A stretch of DNA of 64,000 nt from Dyadobacter fermentans DSM 18053 (lineage in GTDB: Bacteria; Bacteroidota; Bacteroidia; Cytophagales; Spirosomataceae), in NCBI RefSeq assembly GCF_000023125.1, contig NC_013037.1, positions 1,240,001 to 1,304,000 on the forward strand. Reading direction: 5' to 3'. Both the position numbers and the translations under genes were made by a program. The notes under the pieces are model-generated. The model had not been told where the DNA came from. It was given only the letters and a program-made list of their open reading frames with translations, and made no database searches. This document shows positions 61,345 through 64,000 of this stretch, in pieces (position 1 is the stretch's first letter; the number at the start of each line of letters is the position of its first letter).

Positions 61345-64000
61345 TTACAGTTTGAAACTCACATTGAAACCATAGCTGCGGCTGGAAGGGATCGACATGT
61401 ATTCGATACCCGGCAATGCAGTTCCGCCGTTGTAAGCCATTGTTTCTGGGTCCACGTGCGGCACTTTCGACCACAATGCAAGGTTACGTCCCACGAACGA
61501 AACAGTGATGTTCTTGATCGGCGAGCGGCCCAGCAGGCGGTTCGGGATCGAGTAGCCCAGCTGTACTTCGCGGAGTTTCACGAAAGACGCGTCGTACATC
61601 ACCCCTTCGGCAATGTTACGGCCGCCGGTGTAGGCGGTATGCCATGCGCGGGCGGTCAGTTTCACTTCATTTTTGCTGTAAGAACCGTCTGCATTCTGCA
61701 CCACGCCGTCGCCGATCACCCCATTGCCCGGTTTGCTCAGGTCGTAGCCGTCTGCACGTCCTTCGAGGGTTTCTTTGATGATACCACCTTCACGACCAAC
61801 GGTTTGTGTATGAGAATACAGCTTTCCTCCATGACGCACATCAAACAAAAAGCTCAGTTTCAAATTCTTGTAATTGAACTGATTGGAAATACCTGCCAGC
61901 CAGTCGGGATTGTAGTTACCCATTTTCTGAACATTGGTGGTAGGCACCGGACGACCGTCTTTGTAAACGATCTGGCCCACATTCTGGCCCGTAGCATCGT
62001 AATATGGCGCCGAAGGGTTTGTGTTCTGCACACGTGCGAACGCGATCCCATACATATCGCCCATCCGCTCGCCTACGCGCGCCTCTATGCTGACACCCTT
62101 GCTGGCCATTACGAAGTTGGTGATGCCGTCGGACAGTTCGAGCACCTTGCTGCGGTTGGCCGAGAAGTTTACGCCGATATTCCATTTGAAATCATTGATT
62201 TCCACCGGGGTTACATTCAGCATGGTTTCAAATCCCCAGTTTTTGATCTCACCTGCATTGAAGAAACGGCCATTATACCCTGTCGTCTGCGAAAGCGGGA
62301 TTTGAAGGATCTGATTTTTGGTTTTGCTTTGATAGAATGTAAAATCCAATCCCACGCGGTTTTTGAAAAAACGCAGGTCGGCGCCCAGTTCGTAAGCCGT
62401 ACTGATCTCCGGTTTCAGGTTCAGGTTAGCCAAACGGTCTGTTTCGCCGTAGATCTGCGAGCTGCCGTAAGGCGTGCTGGGATTGTAGGCCTGGGTGAAC
62501 GTGAAAGGATCGGTATCATTACCCACCTGGGCGAAGCTGGCGCGCAGCTTGGCAAAGGACATTACCTCCGGAAGTTTCACCATATCGCTCACTACGGCGC
62601 TTAATGCTACCGATGGATAGAAGTAAGAGTTGTTTTCGGTACCGAACGCTTTCAGGGCTGTGGGGAGCGTCAATGCGCTGCTCCAGTCGTTGCGTGCGGT
62701 AACGTCGAGGAACAAATAATTGCGGAAAGAAACCGATGCCGATCCATACAAGCTGTTGATGCGCTTGCCGACTTTGCTCTGTGACGCTACCAGCTGAATG
62801 CGCGAGTTGGTAAGGTTATAAATGCCCGGCAGGTTGAGCTGGCCCGCATTTTCTTCGTCGTAAATCGAGCTTTGACGGTTCTGGTTACCACCGAATGTAG
62901 CCGAAATATTGATGTCCTTGCTCACATCCTTGTTGAACGACAGCAGGAAATCGGAGTTGCGCTCTTCGGTGTTGATCTTCACCTCGCGGTACTGCCCGAA
63001 CGGGAAGCGCTGGGTGCTGAACCCACGGCGATATTCGCGGCGCTCGTTGCCCCAGTCGGTGGCCGTGCGCACTTGCAGGCTCAGCCAGTCGGTAAAATCG
63101 TATTTCAGGATCACATTGCCGATGATGCGGTTCACGTCCTGACTGTTGGTGTTTTCAAAAACCGTCAGATAAGGGTTATCGTGGTAGTTGTAGTTCCAGC
63201 TGAACTGGCGCTGGTCTTCCAGTCCGTTCATCCATAAACGTTTCATATCCGAAACCTTCACCGACCGCGGCAGCCAGCAGTTGAAGAGGTACATAATGCT
63301 CTCGGTACCATAGCTGATGGACGGCCGGTTACCGCTCGCGCCCTTCACGTAACTCACGAAAGTCTTGGCCGAAAACTTCTTGGTAAGGTTGTAACCCGCA
63401 CTCAATGAGACGGTATTGCGTTTCAGATCGGTGTTCGGCACGATCCCTGTCTGGTCCAGATTTGTATACGACAGGCGGAAATTACCCTGGCCGTTGTTGC
63501 CGATCAATGCGATGTTATTCGTGAGCGTGCGGCCGGTTTGGAGGAAGTCTTTCAATCCGTCGACATCCGCTTCCCACGGCGTAGCGGTAATCACGCTGCC
63601 TGCGGGGGCATTGAGGTCGCCGCCGAGGTATGGGATCGGCTGTCCGTTCAGTGTGCGTGGTGAGTTGTATTGCGGGTAGCTTTGTCCTTTAAATTCCGGC
63701 CCCCAGCCTTCGTCGGTACCGTCAGTTAGGCCACCGCCTCCGCCATTCACGAATGCGAAATCGCCGCCGTTACCGTTGCCCTGGCCGTATTTGTTTTGAT
63801 ATTCAGGGAGTTTTAATGCGCGTTCGAAGGTTGTATTGCTGTTAACCTCCACGCCGATGCCCTTGTTGCCCTTGCCGGATTTGGTGGTGATGAGGATCAC
63901 CCCGTTGGCCGCTCTCGAACCATACAAAGCCGCTGCGGCAGGTCCTTTGAGCACACTCATTGTTTCCACATCGTCGGGGTTGATGAAGCTAGCGCCATTC
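61345..64000 (-). CDS. SusC/RagA-family TonB-dependent receptor (5' end outside window)
   Basis: The frame is open to the right edge, so the signal peptide and the carboxypeptidase-like and early plug parts are missing. What is visible opens within the plug (NPDDVETMSVLKGPAAAALYGSRAANGVILITTKSGKG) and continues through the SusC barrel to the C-terminal aromatic strand ending FNVSFKL. SusC channels import glycans or peptides by TonB energy and pair with the SusD lipoprotein next to it. The substrate is unknown; no degradative enzyme is visible on this side. Confidence 0.95.
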   Translation of the reverse strand, partial: NGASFINPDDVETMSVLKGPAAAALYGSRAANGVILITTKSGKGNKGIGVEVNSNTTFERALKLPEYQNKYGQGNGNGGDFAFVNGGGGGLTDGTDEGWGPEFKGQSYPQYNSPRTLNGQPIPYLGGDLNAPAGSVITATPWEADVDGLKDFLQTGRTLTNNIALIGNNGQGNFRLSYTNLDQTGIVPNTDLKRNTVSLSAGYNLTKKFSAKTFVSYVKGASGNRPSISYGTESIMYLFNCWLPRSVKVSDMKRLWMNGLEDQRQFSWNYNYHDNPYLTVFENTNSQDVNRIIGNVILKYDFTDWLSLQVRTATDWGNERREYRRGFSTQRFPFGQYREVKINTEERNSDFLLSFNKDVSKDINISATFGGNQNRQSSIYDEENAGQLNLPGIYNLTNSRIQLVASQSKVGKRINSLYGSASVSFRNYLFLDVTARNDWSSALTLPTALKAFGTENNSYFYPSVALSAVVSDMVKLPEVMSFAKLRASFAQVGNDTDPFTFTQAYNPSTPYGSSQIYGETDRLANLNLKPEISTAYELGADLRFFKNRVGLDFTFYQSKTKNQILQIPLSQTTGYNGRFFNAGEIKNWGFETMLNVTPVEINDFKWNIGVNFSANRSKVLELSDGITNFVMASKGVSIEARVGERMGDMYGIAFARVQNTNPSAPYYDATGQNVGQIVYKDGRPVPTTNVQKMGNYNPDWLAGISNQFNYKNLKLSFLFDVRHGGKLYSHTQTVGREGGIIKETLEGRADGYDLSKPGNGVIGDGVVQNADGSYSKNEVKLTARAWHTAYTGGRNIAEGVMYDASFVKLREVQLGYSIPNRLLGRSPIKNITVSFVGRNLALWSKVPHVDPETMAYNGGTALPGIEYMSIPSSRSYGFNVSFKL

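Noticed and set aside
61333..62604. A 423-residue plus-strand frame inside the SusC gene
   Set aside because: It is antisense to a clear SusC barrel, starts with TTG, and its composition (many His, Val, Arg) is that of a shadow frame.
59807..64000. A complete polysaccharide utilisation locus
   Set aside because: Only SusC and SusD are visible; no glycoside hydrolase, sensor or anti-sigma gene is on this side and the other side is outside the window.

Overview
The window looks like chromosomal DNA of a Bacteroidota bacterium of the order Cytophagales, most likely a Dyadobacter-like member of the Spirosomataceae. The grounds are a SusC/SusD pair, two type IX secretion cargo proteins (one type A and one type B C-terminal domain), a 287-residue primary sigma factor without region 1.1, a porin of the O/P type, and repeated matches to the Bacteroidota promoter element TAnnTTTG. 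The genus is an inference. Most of the window is ordinary housekeeping sequence with good coding density, and no phage, transposase, integrase or CRISPR array was seen.

Layout. 93-9000 is a minus-strand block: a large TPR protein, a beta-barrel protein, an HU-like/SPOR membrane protein, then a TonB-like protein with folC and trmB. 9.1-12.1 kb holds a small orphan gene, a TPR lipoprotein and menD. 12.2-17.7 kb (minus) carries the primary sigma factor, polynucleotide phosphorylase, ribosomal protein S15, an LptF/G-type permease and a START-like protein. A tRNA-Met (CAT) and an ABC exporter follow. 20.0-21.9 kb is a compact DNA alkylation repair group: an Oxygenase-NA type dioxygenase, a free-standing Ada zinc domain and AlkA. 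22-31.9 kb contains holA, acpH, slyD, a dCMP-deaminase-like gene, a DUF922 protein, a ComEC-like protein, a secreted M43 metalloprotease, phoH and dnaB.

32-42.8 kb is more accessory: a C10 cysteine protease split by a frameshift with a small lipoprotein behind it, rlmD, a type IX cargo protein, an Rrf2 regulator/NAD(P)-binding protein pair with matching operator-like palindromes, three SRPBCC-fold proteins and a porin. 42.8-52.4 kb holds tex, a ThuA-like protein, an RsmB-like methyltransferase, a soluble GAF histidine kinase, a DUF2147 protein, a luciferase-like oxidoreductase, a WYL regulator and a DinB protein. 52.5-64 kb has a homocysteine-forming sulfhydrylase, an S9 oligopeptidase, polA and the SusD/SusC pair, which runs off the right edge.

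The non-coding DNA is the most unusual part. There are three AT-rich intergenic islands full of ATACTTTT-like words, two hairpins made of an 8-base tandem unit, one composite inverted-repeat element (53841-54187), one dispersed hairpin next to polA, and perfect inverted repeats that overlap the start codons of the C10 protease and the Rrf2 regulator. All positions and comparisons were made by eye; no database search was run.
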